Assembly: GCF_003853705.1 (NCBI RefSeq)
Contig: NZ_QTQI01000018.1
Coordinates: 1-64,000 of the forward strand
DNA: 64,000 bases
Source: Burkholderia sp. Bp8992
GTDB lineage: Bacteria; Pseudomonadota; Gammaproteobacteria; Burkholderiales; Burkholderiaceae
Reading direction: 5' to 3'
Below, piece by piece: positions 27,628 to 35,330 of the stretch. Every line of letters starts with the position of its first letter. The first letter of the stretch is position 1. Below the pieces are notes generated by a model that ran no database searches, was not told the DNA's origin, and worked only from the letters and a program-made list of their open reading frames with translations. The translations under genes were made by a program, and so were the position numbers.

Positions 27628-27711
27628 ATGCCGGGCGGGCGCCGCGAGCGCCGGATCATCGGTATCGGCGTCTTCGAATGCCGGCGCGACATGTGCCGGC
27701 GCAACCGATGA
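27628..27711 (+). CDS. Possible 27-residue peptide in the sigma-54 transcript
   Basis: ATG 27628 is preceded by GGGAGG at 27612-27617 (10 bases away). It encodes MPGGRRERRIIGIGVFE then CRRDMCRRNR and stops at 27709. The peptide is strongly basic with two cysteines five apart. A second ATG at 27618 in another frame opens a longer ORF that runs through the terminator, which argues against that frame. The function is unknown and it may not be translated. Confidence 0.3.
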   Translation: MPGGRRERRIIGIGVFECRRDMCRRNR

Positions 27712-27774
27712 CGATCCGCGCCAGCGTGCGGATCTCGATGGCCCCGTCGCCTATCCTCGTAGGGCGACGGTTTC

Positions 27775-27808
27775 GCCCGCGCTTCTCTGAAGCGCGGGCT
27801 ATTTTTTT
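27775..27808 (+). terminator. Strong intrinsic terminator before the ABM-domain gene
   Basis: The perfect 11-base stem GCCCGCGCTTC / GAAGCGCGGGC (27775-27785 with 27789-27799) with loop TCT is followed by TATTTTTTT. It ends a transcript that must begin upstream, since bamC already has its own terminator. Confidence 0.92.
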
Positions 27809-27897
27809 GGGGCCGTCGGGTCGTGTCGCATCGGCGTGGCCGATGCGCGACGTGTGATTCGCGTATTCTCGGACTTTTATCGATGAAGGAGTCGGGA

Positions 27898-28188
27898 ATG
27901 GCGGAAATTGCAGTCGTGGCGCTGATCGTGGCGAAGCCCGGTGCCGAGGAAAAGCTGCGCACCGCGCTCGAAGGGATCGTCGAGCCGACCCGCAACGAAG
28001 CCGGTGCGTTGCAGTACGACCTGCACCGGGATCTGAAGGAGCCCCTGCGATTCGTATTCGTCGAGCGTTGGGAGAGCGAGGCGGCACTGGCTGCCCATGC
28101 GCGTTCCGCGCACATTCTCGCTTATCGCGAGACGGCCGCGGACTGGATCGAAAGTACCGAAATCCGCGTGCTGTCGAAGCTCGTCTGA
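27898..28188 (+). CDS. Antibiotic biosynthesis monooxygenase (ABM/YgiN-like) domain protein
   Basis: The protein has 96 residues from ATG 27898, with AAGGAG six bases upstream; the earlier in-frame ATG 27883 lacks a site. The dimeric alpha-beta barrel fold is recognised from VALIVAKPGAEEKLRTALEG, EAGALQYDLHRDLKEPLRFV and FVERWESEAALAAHARSAHI. YgiN-like members are quinol monooxygenases. The substrate here is unknown. It is a single gene. Confidence 0.85.
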   Translation: MAEIAVVALIVAKPGAEEKLRTALEGIVEPTRNEAGALQYDLHRDLKEPLRFVFVERWESEAALAAHARSAHILAYRETAADWIESTEIRVLSKLV

Positions 28189-28229
28189 GCCGGGCAGGGC
28201 GACCGGACGTATCCGGTCGCAGCGGCGCG

Positions 28230-28487
28230 TCAGTGCGACGCGCTGGGGACGTCGAGGATCAGGATGATCGTCCAGTCGGCGTCGCCGTCATGGTGATACT
28301 GGCGCTCGGCCACGATGAACGGCTGCTGTTTGCCTTGCGGGCCGAGGAACAGTACGTCGCCCTCCATCGGCAGGCACTCGATCGGCGGCAGCGCGAGGAA
28401 CGCGTCGGCCGAGCCGCGTGGCATCAGTTGCTTGATCTGGCGAGTGGCGGCTTCGGTCCACTCGATGTCGAGTTGAATGTTGCTCAT
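28230..28487 (-). CDS. Conserved hypothetical protein, 85 residues
   Basis: I do not recognise a family. The sequence begins MSNIQLDIEWTEAATRQIKQ and contains LALPPIECLPMEGDVLFLGP and FIVAERQYHHDGDADWTIIL. It is soluble, with no signal peptide or membrane segment. The amphipathic strands and plausible codon use support a real gene. It is convergent with the ABM gene across 41 bases, and a bidirectional terminator lies upstream of it. Confidence 0.7.
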   Translation of the reverse strand: MSNIQLDIEWTEAATRQIKQLMPRGSADAFLALPPIECLPMEGDVLFLGPQGKQQPFIVAERQYHHDGDADWTIILILDVPSASH

Positions 28488-28564
28488 GCTGTCCTCCGCA
28501 CCGGGGTGCGCACGGGTGGAAAATTTCGGTGCGCGACTTTAGCACAGCGCGCAGGCGCCGCAAC

Positions 28565-28602
28565 CAAAAAAGCCGAACCCGGTTGCCCGGATTCGGCTTT
28601 TT
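28565..28602. terminator. Bidirectional terminator
   Basis: AAAAAAGCCGAACCCGG pairs with CCGGATTCGGCTTTTT with one mismatch and loop TTGC. The A and T runs allow use on both strands. On the minus strand it ends the secreted His/Lys-rich protein gene. Confidence 0.8.
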
Positions 28603-28623
28603 ACTTGTGCGGTGCCGCCGAAC

Positions 28624-28902
28624 TTACTGGCTGGCAGCGTCTGCGGCCTTGGCCGCCTTCTTGCCGGCCTTCTTCGCTGCTGCCTTGTGATGAGCAGCCT
28701 TCTTGCCGTGATGATGCTCTTCCTGCACCGCCGGCTGAGCGGCTTCGGCCGCTTGCTGCTGCTGCAGCGCTTGTGCGCGCTGCTCGATCTCGGAAATCTT
28801 GGCCGGATCGGTGATGGTCTGGATCTGCGTGCTCTCTTGCGCATACGCTGCGCCAGTCAGCGCCGACATCGCTACCAGGATAGCCAGGGACGTCTTCTTC
28901 AT
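28624..28902 (-). CDS. Small exported His/Lys/Ala-rich protein
   Basis: This 92-residue protein has a clear Sec signal peptide, MKKTSLAILVAMSALTGAAYA, followed by a predicted coiled segment (ISEIEQRAQALQQQQAAEAA). The C-terminal tail consists of EEHHHGKKAAHHKAAAKK repeats resembling a histone H1-like tail. The five His suggest metal binding, and the Lys-rich tail could bind nucleic acid or polyanions; both are inference. GGAGG precedes ATG 28902. The family is unknown to me. Confidence 0.75.
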   Translation of the reverse strand: MKKTSLAILVAMSALTGAAYAQESTQIQTITDPAKISEIEQRAQALQQQQAAEAAQPAVQEEHHHGKKAAHHKAAAKKAGKKAAKAADAASQ

Positions 28903-29123
28903 TGCTTTACCTCCGCTAAGTGGTGATGAACCCGAGTGTTGCCGTTTTGTCTGGCGACTGCAATCGAGTGCGTGTCGAGTGTAACAAAAGTGACGGATCA
29001 ATGTGCACCGGATCGAGGCGCGATGCAAGGCCCCGTTGAAGTCGCGCAACACTTCGCGTACTTCGTCATGCGCCTGCCATCCTGCGCGAAATCGCGATTT
29101 CCTCGCCCGTTTCCGGGCAATTC

Positions 29124-29840
29124 TCAAAACCAGCCGAGCCACCGGTACACGTGGAATTGCGCGATGCCGACCAGCTCGTGCAGTGCCTGCTCGGCGTTGG
29201 CCAGATTGCGCCAGCGCGGGAGCCAGCCTGTTTGCGCAAGCCGGCGGTTCGCATAAACGGGCTGTGGATCGATGCCGAAACGGCGGAAATCGAGCAACGC
29301 GCGGCGCATCTGGTACGACGAGGTGACGAGAATGCGTGCGTCGTCATACTGTGAGCGTAGTATAGATGCAGTGAATTTCGCATTTTCGTAGGTCGTGCGG
29401 CTGTCCGGTTCGAGCACGAGGTCGGCAGGCGCAACGCCTTCGGCGAGAAGTTGGCGCCCGTATACGACTGCTTCGGTTTCGCCGTGATGCTGCGGGTCGC
29501 CGCCCGACATCACCACGGTGCAGCGTTCGGCCTGCTGTCGGCACACGCGATAGAGCGCTGCAGCCTTGTGAATGCGTGCGGCGCCGTCGGGTGGCGGGCG
29601 CAGCCCGGTATCGGTGCGACGCGTGCCGGCGCCGATGACGATCAGCGTGGTTCGTCCGTGCATGTCCGGGTGCTCGACCGGCATAACGCCGGCCTCGGTC
29701 CAGGCGATCAGCGGCGCGGCGAGCCAGCCCGTCGCGAGCAGCCAGAACAGCGCGGCGGCGGCGATCGAGATGATTCTCCGCCGCTTGCGGCAGAGCATGA
29801 AACAGATGAAGAGAAGTACAAATGAATCGAACAGAATCAA
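29124..29840 (-). CDS. YdcF/ElyC-like DUF218 membrane protein
   Basis: From TTG 29840 the protein has about 238 residues. Two hydrophobic segments at the N-terminus (FDSFVLLFICFML and IISIAAAALFWLLATGWLAA) precede a DUF218 domain: LIVIGAGTRR, CTVVMSGGDPQHHGETEAVV, LVLEPDSRTTYENAKFT, ILVTSSYQMRRALLDFRRFG. SGG and the acidic S-R-T-T-Y-E-N motif are the family marks. Related proteins act in envelope polysaccharide handling. The start is uncertain: no good ribosome site is visible, ATG 29798 and ATG 29969 are in frame, and the extension to 29969 looks non-coding. Confidence 0.8.
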   Translation of the reverse strand: MILFDSFVLLFICFMLCRKRRRIISIAAAALFWLLATGWLAAPLIAWTEAGVMPVEHPDMHGRTTLIVIGAGTRRTDTGLRPPPDGAARIHKAAALYRVCRQQAERCTVVMSGGDPQHHGETEAVVYGRQLLAEGVAPADLVLEPDSRTTYENAKFTASILRSQYDDARILVTSSYQMRRALLDFRRFGIDPQPVYANRRLAQTGWLPRWRNLANAEQALHELVGIAQFHVYRWLGWF

Positions 29841-29997
29841 TTTGATTGGGGTATGGTGTCTTTTTATGGACGGCTGACGATCCGGCCCTGACGCGACGCC
29901 GAACGTCGGCCTCCAGAATCGGTGGCGGTATCGGCGGGCGGAGACCCCGCCCGACGCGCCGCTTCGCATTGTCGCTGCACTTTAAGAAAGAATCGAG

Positions 29998-30315
29998 ATG
30001 GCCACGTATTCCAACGAAGCGGTGCTCGACGCATTGAGACGAGTGCAGTACCGCCAGGTACCGTGGGCACGCCGCCCGGGCGTGTTCGAGTATCTCCGTT
30101 CGCTCGGGCTGATGGACACGGTCAGGCAGAAGACCGTTGCCCCCGCGCCGGGCTTCCACGCCCCGGTCGACATCGCCGTGCTGACCGACAGCGGTCGAGC
30201 CGAATTCTCGCGCCTCGAGCGTGACGAGAAATTACTTTCCTGGACCGATCGCCGCATGGACGACTACGCGTTGAGCGAAGCGAGCGCCGTCGCGATTCTC
30301 GAAAGCCGTCTGTAG
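29998..30315 (+). CDS. Hypothetical protein, 105 residues
   Basis: The protein is not recognised. It starts MATYSNEAVLDALRRVQYRQ and contains PGVFEYLRSLGLMDTVRQKT and the acidic end WTDRRMDDYALSEASAVAIL. It is soluble, with no signal peptide. AAGAAAG sits about 8 bases before ATG 29998. It is divergent from the YdcF-like gene. The function is unknown. Confidence 0.65.
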   Translation: MATYSNEAVLDALRRVQYRQVPWARRPGVFEYLRSLGLMDTVRQKTVAPAPGFHAPVDIAVLTDSGRAEFSRLERDEKLLSWTDRRMDDYALSEASAVAILESRL

Positions 30316-30362
30316 CGGCGAATCATCCCGGCTCGTGCGTCGCCGCGCGACTCGGTCATGCC

Positions 30363-30393
30363 AAAAAAAAGCCCGTATCACGAGGATACGGGC
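30363..30393 (-). terminator. Minus-strand intrinsic terminator
   Basis: Read on the minus strand, GCCCGTATC / GATACGGGC (30371-30392) is followed by eight to nine T. It would end the transcript of the small exported protein, whose stop is about 120 bases upstream of it. Confidence 0.85.
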
Positions 30394-30510
30394 GTACCGG
30401 ATACTTTTGCTGTTGCCACGCTGTGCTCATGGCAACGATGTGACTCGTCGCTTGCGGCGCAGTTCCCGAAAGCGGGCATTTTCTTTGGCGAATTCCTGAA
30501 ATCGGCAGGA

Positions 30511-30762
30511 CTACGGATGACGCGGCACGTCGGACGGCTGCGAGCTGATGCGCGCCCGCGCGTTGCTGGCAATGTCGCCGCGCAGGTCGCCGCGCGGCAC
30601 GGTCTGCCGGCCGGACGCGTTGGCGGACGGCGGCTGGCGAAGGGTGTTGCGGTGATCCTGCTGACGGTGGGGCGGCTTCGTGCGATCGTCGGCATGAGCT
30701 GGAGCCGTCAGCGCCAGGGAAATGACAATGCCGCATGCGACGAGCAGTGACATTGGTTTCAT
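30511..30762 (-). CDS. Small exported protein, 83 residues, unknown
   Basis: ATG 30762 follows GGGAG. The N-terminus MKPMSLLVACGIVISLALTA with cleavage near PAHA-DD is a convincing signal peptide. The mature part is short, hydrophilic and rich in Arg, Gln, Pro and Ser (for example HRQQDHRNTLRQPPSANASG), so it is probably disordered. The function is unknown. The transcript has a clear terminator at 30363-30393. Confidence 0.6.
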   Translation of the reverse strand: MKPMSLLVACGIVISLALTAPAHADDRTKPPHRQQDHRNTLRQPPSANASGRQTVPRGDLRGDIASNARARISSQPSDVPRHP

Positions 30763-30961
30763 GGCGGGGCTCCCTTCAAGCCGTCGATGCGGCCTGTTGA
30801 TATTTCGCTAAGGTAAGCGCGGGAGTGCAGGCTAGCTGTAAATATTGGTAAATAGATGTATCGCGGCACGACAACGGTAATCGACGGCAATGCGGGCGCC
30901 GCGAAAAAGTCGCGTCGCAGAAAAGAAACCGGGCGGCCGAAGCCGCCCGATCGAGCATGCG

Positions 30962-31363
30962 TTACGCCATCTTGACGGGGGCGCGCCAGGATTCCGGGTT
31001 GGTCCAGAAGGCGCCGCGCAGCCGGTCGCGGCTCGGCGGTGCGGGCGGCTTCGCGGCGCTTGCGCCGATGCGCCCGCGCAGCGAGATCTGCCGGCCGCTC
31101 GTACCGAGTCGCTTCACGATTTCGGCGAGCGTACCGTCCGCCTGCCATTCGTCAAAACGACGGCGGCAGGTCGGCGGCGACGGGTAGCGGCCCGGCAGCT
31201 TCGACCAGCCTTCACCCGTCGACAGCACCCACAGCACGGCGTTGACCACCGAGCGGGCTTCCACGCGGGGACGGCCGCGCCGTTCACTCCGTGCGGGTTC
31301 CGAGCAAAACAGACCCTCGACCAGCGCCCACTCGTTATCTCTCAAATCGTCGAACAGCATCAT
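30962..31363 (-). CDS. Solo IS5-type transposase N-terminal domain protein (DUF4096-like)
   Basis: This 133-residue protein has LRDNEWALVEGLFCSEPA, then RGRPRVEARSVVNAVLWVLS and SKLPGRYPSPPTCRRRFDEW, the N-terminal DNA-binding domain of IS5/IS4-type transposases. The DDE catalytic part is absent, replaced by a short Arg/Pro-rich tail. No inverted repeats flank it. GAGGAC precedes a double ATG (31363 and 31360). A paralogue lies at 58568-58978. It is either a domesticated regulator or a decayed transposase; the intact frame and ribosome site favour domestication. Confidence 0.75.
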   Translation of the reverse strand: MMLFDDLRDNEWALVEGLFCSEPARSERRGRPRVEARSVVNAVLWVLSTGEGWSKLPGRYPSPPTCRRRFDEWQADGTLAEIVKRLGTSGRQISLRGRIGASAAKPPAPPSRDRLRGAFWTNPESWRAPVKMA

Positions 31364-31791
31364 GTCCTCACCTCAGCGAAGCTAACTCCGGTGCGCTGCC
31401 CTGCGCCGCGCACTCTTCAAGCACTCGATCGTCGAGTGCCGGGTGGGGGCGTCCGGTTGGCCGGCAGCGGTGTTTCTGCTCTTCCGTCCGACGAAACCTA
31501 CGCCCTGTGCGCTAGGTGATGCACGAAGCGTGCCATGTCGGAGGTAAATCCCTCGAGAGCCGCTTGGCAGCGAGCTAACGGCTAAGTCAGCTAGGGGCGT
31601 ATAAGACGCCAAAATAACCCGGCAGCAAATCGGGACAATCACCAATCTTGTGCAGTTCGCCCGCACCACGTGCGTTCGCGAATGTATTGCACCGCAGCGA
31701 AACATTCGCGGCAGGTGCCGGATTCGCACCTCGAGGCCGGATTCGCGCATTAAAATCGCGCATCGATATCGATGATTGATGAGGTCAGGAG
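31364..31791. other. 428-base intergenic region without a supported gene
   Basis: The gap lies between the divergent transposase-domain gene and the LysR gene. It contains an imperfect hairpin with arms CGCGAATGT (31677-31685) and ACATTCGCG (31702-31710) about 80-115 bases before the LysR start, a possible operator. Base composition is slightly more AT-rich around 31570-31620. I see no coding frame with a credible start. Confidence 0.4.
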
Positions 31792-32694
31792 ATGAACGTC
31801 ACGCTGCGCCAGCTTCGCGTATTCATCGAGGTCGCGCGGCTCAGGAGCTTCAGTCGCGCGGGCGACGAGATCGGGCTCACGCAGTCCGCGGTCAGCCGCT
31901 GCGTGCGCGAGCTCGAGGCCGAGCTCGGGCTGAAGCTGATCGACCGCACGACGCGCGACGTGCAGCTGACCGATGTTGGTGCGAACCTGATCGCGAGTGT
32001 GTCGCGCCTGATCGACGATCTCGACGACACGCTGCGCGAGATCCGCGAGATCGGCGAGCAGCGCCGCGGGCGCGTGATCGTCGCGGCGAGCCCGACGATC
32101 GCCTGCCGGCTGATGCCGCGTGTGGTTGCGTCGTGCGAGCGCCAGTTCCCGTTCGTGACGCTGGGCTTGCGCGACGACGTGCAGAGCGACGTCTTGCGCA
32201 AGGTGAAGTCGAGCGAAGTCGACTTCGGTGTCGTGATCGGGCCACTGACGGTCGCCGATCTCGTGTGCGAGCCGTTGATGACCGATTCGTTCTGTCTCGT
32301 CGCACGTGCCGACCATCCGCTCGCGGCACGGGCCGAGGTGCCGTGGACGGCGCTGGACGGCGAGCGCCTCGTGCTGCTCGACCACGCGTCGGGCAGCCGG
32401 CCGCTGATCGATGCCGCGCTGGCCGCCCATCACGTCAATGCGACTGTCATGCAGGAGCTCGGGCATTCGGCGACGGTGTTCGGGCTGGTCGAGGCGGGCG
32501 TCGGGGTGAGCGTGCAGCCGTGGCTGTCGTTGCCGCTCCCGGCCGGCTCGACGCTGGTCGCGCGGCCGCTCACGCCGCGCACCGAACGGACGGTCGAGCT
32601 GGTGCGCCGCCGCGACCGGTCGTTGTCACCTGCCGCGCAGGCGATCTGGGAGCTCGTGCGCCAGATGCCGGCGCGGGCGGAAGACCTCGACTGA
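31792..32694 (+). CDS. LysR family transcriptional regulator
   Basis: This 300-residue protein has the N-terminal winged helix (MNVTLRQLRVFIEVARLRSF, SRAGDEIGLTQSAVSRCVRE) and a regular effector domain (RVIVAASPTIACRLMPRVVA, GVGVSVQPWLSLPLP). GAGG lies seven bases before ATG 31792. The PLP aminotransferase begins 75 bases downstream on the same strand and may be a target or cotranscribed. The inducer is unknown. Confidence 0.88.
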   Translation: MNVTLRQLRVFIEVARLRSFSRAGDEIGLTQSAVSRCVRELEAELGLKLIDRTTRDVQLTDVGANLIASVSRLIDDLDDTLREIREIGEQRRGRVIVAASPTIACRLMPRVVASCERQFPFVTLGLRDDVQSDVLRKVKSSEVDFGVVIGPLTVADLVCEPLMTDSFCLVARADHPLAARAEVPWTALDGERLVLLDHASGSRPLIDAALAAHHVNATVMQELGHSATVFGLVEAGVGVSVQPWLSLPLPAGSTLVARPLTPRTERTVELVRRRDRSLSPAAQAIWELVRQMPARAEDLD

Positions 32695-32769
32695 CGCGTG
32701 CCGACTTGCGCCGGCCGCGCTTGAGGGCCGGTACACTACGCGGATCGTGTTCGTCGACGGCGGTCCTCG

Positions 32770-33972
32770 ATGGTGCAATCCGATGATTTTCTTCCCGGGA
32801 CCGGCGAGCCGGCGGCGCGCGCGGCGGTGCAGGCGCTGCGTCCGTCGCTGATCCGGGAAGTGGCGAATGCCGGCTTCGGCGTGCCGGACATGCTGCCGTT
32901 CTGGTTCGGCGAATCCGATCGCGTGACGCCGGATTTCATCCGTGACGCCGCGGCGGCCGCACTGCGCGACGGTGCGACCTTTTATACGCACAACCTCGGC
33001 ACCGCACCGCTGCGCGCGGCGATCGCGGCCTACGTCGGCGCGCGCCACGGCGCGACGGCGGCCGACACGGTGGCCGTGACGAGTTCCGGCGTGAGTGCGT
33101 TGATGCTGGCCGCGCAGATGCTGGTCGGTCCGGGGGGCCGCGTCGTCGCGGTCACGCCGCTGTGGCCGAATCTCGTCGAGATTCCGAAAATTCTCGGGGC
33201 GGAGATCGAATGCGTGCCACTCGACTATGGCGACGCGGGCTGGCGGCTCGATGTCGGGCGGCTGCTCGGCGCGCTGACGCCCGGGACGCGGATGCTGCTG
33301 ATCAATTCGCCGAACAATCCGACCGGCTGGACGATGTCGCGCGACGATCAGCGGGCCGTGCTTGCCCATTGTCGCCGTCACGGCATCTGGCTGGTCGCCG
33401 ATGAAGTGTACGAACGGCTCGCGTTCGATGCGGGCGGCGCGCCGTCGTTTCTCGACATCGCTGCGCGCGACGAGCGGGTCGTCGTCGTGAATTCGTTTTC
33501 AAAGGCGTGGGCGATGACGGGCTGGCGACTCGGATGGCTCGTCGCGCCGGCATCGGTGACGAGCGACCTGTCGAAGCTCGTCGAATACAACACGTCGTGC
33601 GCGCCGGGCTTCGTGCAGGCCGCGGGCGAAGTTGCGTTGCGCGACGGCGAGCCGTTCGTGCGGTCGTTCGTCGCGTCATTGCGCGACGCGCGCGATCACC
33701 TGGTTGCCGCGCTGCGGACGTTGCCCGACGTCGAAGTGCCGCCTCCGCCGGGCGCGATGTACCTGTTCCTGCGCCTGCCGGGCGCGGCCGACAGTCTCGC
33801 GTTCTGCAAGACGCTGGTTCGCGAGGCAGGCGTCGGCCTGGCGCCGGGGCGCGCGTTCGGCCCGGAGGGCGAGGGCTTCGTACGGTGGTGCTACGCGTGC
33901 GATCCGGCTCGACTGGACGCGGGCGTCGAGCGGCTGCGCCGGTTCCTCGCGCGCGGTTCGGCCGCCCGCTGA
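32770..33972 (+). CDS. PLP-dependent aminotransferase, class I/II
   Basis: This 400-residue fold type I enzyme has PLWPNLVEIPKILGAE, NSPNNPTGWTMSRDD (the conserved Asn-Pro-Thr-Gly), LVADEVYERLAF (Asp that binds the pyridine nitrogen, Tyr) and NSFSKAWAMTGWRLGW with the Schiff-base Lys. The Arg in the C-terminal FVRWCYAC binds the substrate carboxylate. It looks like the aspartate/aromatic aminotransferase I-gamma group, but the amino donor is not determined. GTG or TTG alternatives were not needed. Confidence 0.9.
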   Translation: MVQSDDFLPGTGEPAARAAVQALRPSLIREVANAGFGVPDMLPFWFGESDRVTPDFIRDAAAAALRDGATFYTHNLGTAPLRAAIAAYVGARHGATAADTVAVTSSGVSALMLAAQMLVGPGGRVVAVTPLWPNLVEIPKILGAEIECVPLDYGDAGWRLDVGRLLGALTPGTRMLLINSPNNPTGWTMSRDDQRAVLAHCRRHGIWLVADEVYERLAFDAGGAPSFLDIAARDERVVVVNSFSKAWAMTGWRLGWLVAPASVTSDLSKLVEYNTSCAPGFVQAAGEVALRDGEPFVRSFVASLRDARDHLVAALRTLPDVEVPPPPGAMYLFLRLPGAADSLAFCKTLVREAGVGLAPGRAFGPEGEGFVRWCYACDPARLDAGVERLRRFLARGSAAR

Positions 33973-34023
33973 AGCAGGGCCGGAGCGCACACGCCGGGCT
34001 GGCGGCGGCCCGCTCGGCTCATC

Positions 34024-34052
34024 TTTACGCACCGGGCAATTTTGCGTAATAT
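34024..34052 (+). promoter_or_regulatory. Promoter candidate with inverted repeat upstream of scpB
   Basis: TTTACG (34024-34029) and TAATAT (34047-34052) are 17 bases apart. They overlap the inverted repeat TTACGCA (34025-34031) / TGCGTAA (34043-34049). It may be a promoter overlapped by an operator, about 195 bases before scpB. Confidence 0.35.
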
Positions 34053-34244
34053 GGCGTTCAGTCACGCGGTTCCGTCGTTGAGCCGTGCTGTTCCGTCCGG
34101 TTTGGGCCTGGCCTGAAGTTGGTTCGCCGCCCCCGGTTCGTGCTCCCATCAATATGACCGATCAGAATCGGGCGAGCGCGTCTTCCGTTCCTTTCGTCTG
34201 TTTGTTGATCCGGTTCGTTTGACCACAGGGTCTGGCCTAGCTGC

Positions 34245-35270
34245 ATGAATACCCAAGAGGCGAAGATCGTCCTCGAGACTGCTTTGATCTGCGCGCAGGA
34301 ACCGCTGAAGCTCGGCGATTTGCGCAAGCTCTTTGCCGACGGCGTGTCGGCTGACACGGTCCGCACGTTGCTCGAAGATCTGAAACAGGATTGGTCCGGC
34401 CGCGGCGTCGAACTGGTGGCGCTCGCGACCGGATGGCGCTTCCAGAGCAAGCCGGCGATGCGTCATTATCTGGATCGCCTGCATCCCGAGAAACCGCCGA
34501 AGTATTCGCGCGCGGTGCTCGAGACGCTCGCGATCATCGCGTACCGGCAACCCGTCACGCGCGGCGACATCGAAGAGATTCGCGGCGTCACGGTCAACAC
34601 GCAGGTGGTCAAGCAACTCGAGGATCGCGGCTGGATCGAGGTGATCGGCCATCGTGACGTGCCGGGGCGCCCGGCGCTGTATGCGACGACCAAGCAGTTT
34701 CTCGACGATCTCGGCCTGAAGGCGCTCGACGACCTGCCTGCGCTCGAAGAGCCGGCCGCGAACATCGAGGCCGAGCTGCTCGCGCAACAGGCCATGGATT
34801 TCGACGGTGACGTGCCGGTTGCCGGCGACGCAGCGGGCGATCTGCCGCAGGCGCTGGCGGACGACGCATCGGTTGGCCAGCCGGGCGATGCCGCGGCAGA
34901 CGTCGCGTCGACGCAGGAAATTCCGAGCCGCGATACGCTCGAGGCTGATCGCGGGCACGCGGAACAAACGGAACAGGTTGGCGCCGAAGCAGTGCCGACC
35001 GATGTGCAGTCCGAGCCGCTGCGCGCGGATTGGAGCGAGGAAGATCGCAAGCCGGCCGCCGAAGCGGCTGCCGGAGACGGAGCGGAAGCGGCCGGCGTCA
35101 TGCCTGGCGAGGCTGACCAGGCCAACGCGTCCCGTTCCCGTCCTGCGGACGACGAGATGCTGGACGACACGTCCGACAGTCTCGCGGATGCCGTACGAAG
35201 CGCCAGCGCGCCCATCGGCGCCGACGCGTTGCCGGACGACGAAGCAGAACCCGAACAGCGTCGCGCCTGA
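34245..35270 (+). CDS. scpB: SMC-ScpAB complex subunit ScpB with long acidic tail
   Basis: This 341-residue protein's first 190 residues are ScpB: tandem winged helices with [40 protein letters not shown] and [20 protein letters not shown]. ScpB binds ScpA to form the kleisin part of the bacterial condensin, which helps chromosome segregation. Residues about 190-341 form an Ala/Glu/Asp-rich low-complexity tail absent from short ScpB proteins. The next gene, rluB, starts 60 bases later, as in many bacteria. Confidence 0.93.
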   Translation: MNTQEAKIVLETALICAQEPLKLGDLRKLFADGVSADTVRTLLEDLKQDWSGRGVELVALATGWRFQSKPAMRHYLDRLHPEKPPKYSRAVLETLAIIAYRQPVTRGDIEEIRGVTVNTQVVKQLEDRGWIEVIGHRDVPGRPALYATTKQFLDDLGLKALDDLPALEEPAANIEAELLAQQAMDFDGDVPVAGDAAGDLPQALADDASVGQPGDAAADVASTQEIPSRDTLEADRGHAEQTEQVGAEAVPTDVQSEPLRADWSEEDRKPAAEAAAGDGAEAAGVMPGEADQANASRSRPADDEMLDDTSDSLADAVRSASAPIGADALPDDEAEPEQRRA

Positions 35271-35330
35271 TCGCGGCCAACATCTTGCCGCGCCCGCGCC
35301 GGGCGCGAGACCTGACATTTTGAGGTTGTT

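Larger units (their letters stand above)
27598..27808 (+). ncRNA. Candidate sigma-54-dependent small RNA or small-protein mRNA
   Basis: From the predicted start near 27598 to the terminator at 27775-27808 is about 210 bases. The segment contains strong internal structure (CCGTCGCC / GGCGACGG at 27744-27751 with 27763-27770) and a possible 27-codon ORF. It lies in a 537-base gap with no recognised gene. It is inferred only from promoter, ribosome site and terminator. Confidence 0.4.

Noticed and set aside
27483-27857. A 124-codon plus-strand frame spanning the sigma-54 region
   Set aside because: It runs through the strong terminator at 27775-27808 and across the promoter, and its protein has no recognisable feature.
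29841-29969. N-terminal extension of the YdcF-like protein to ATG 29969
   Set aside because: The added 43 residues are Arg-rich, lack a ribosome site and look like non-coding sequence before the hydrophobic N-terminus.
30962-31363. A complete insertion sequence
   Set aside because: No catalytic DDE domain, terminal inverted repeats or target-site duplication could be seen, so it is reported only as a solo domain gene.
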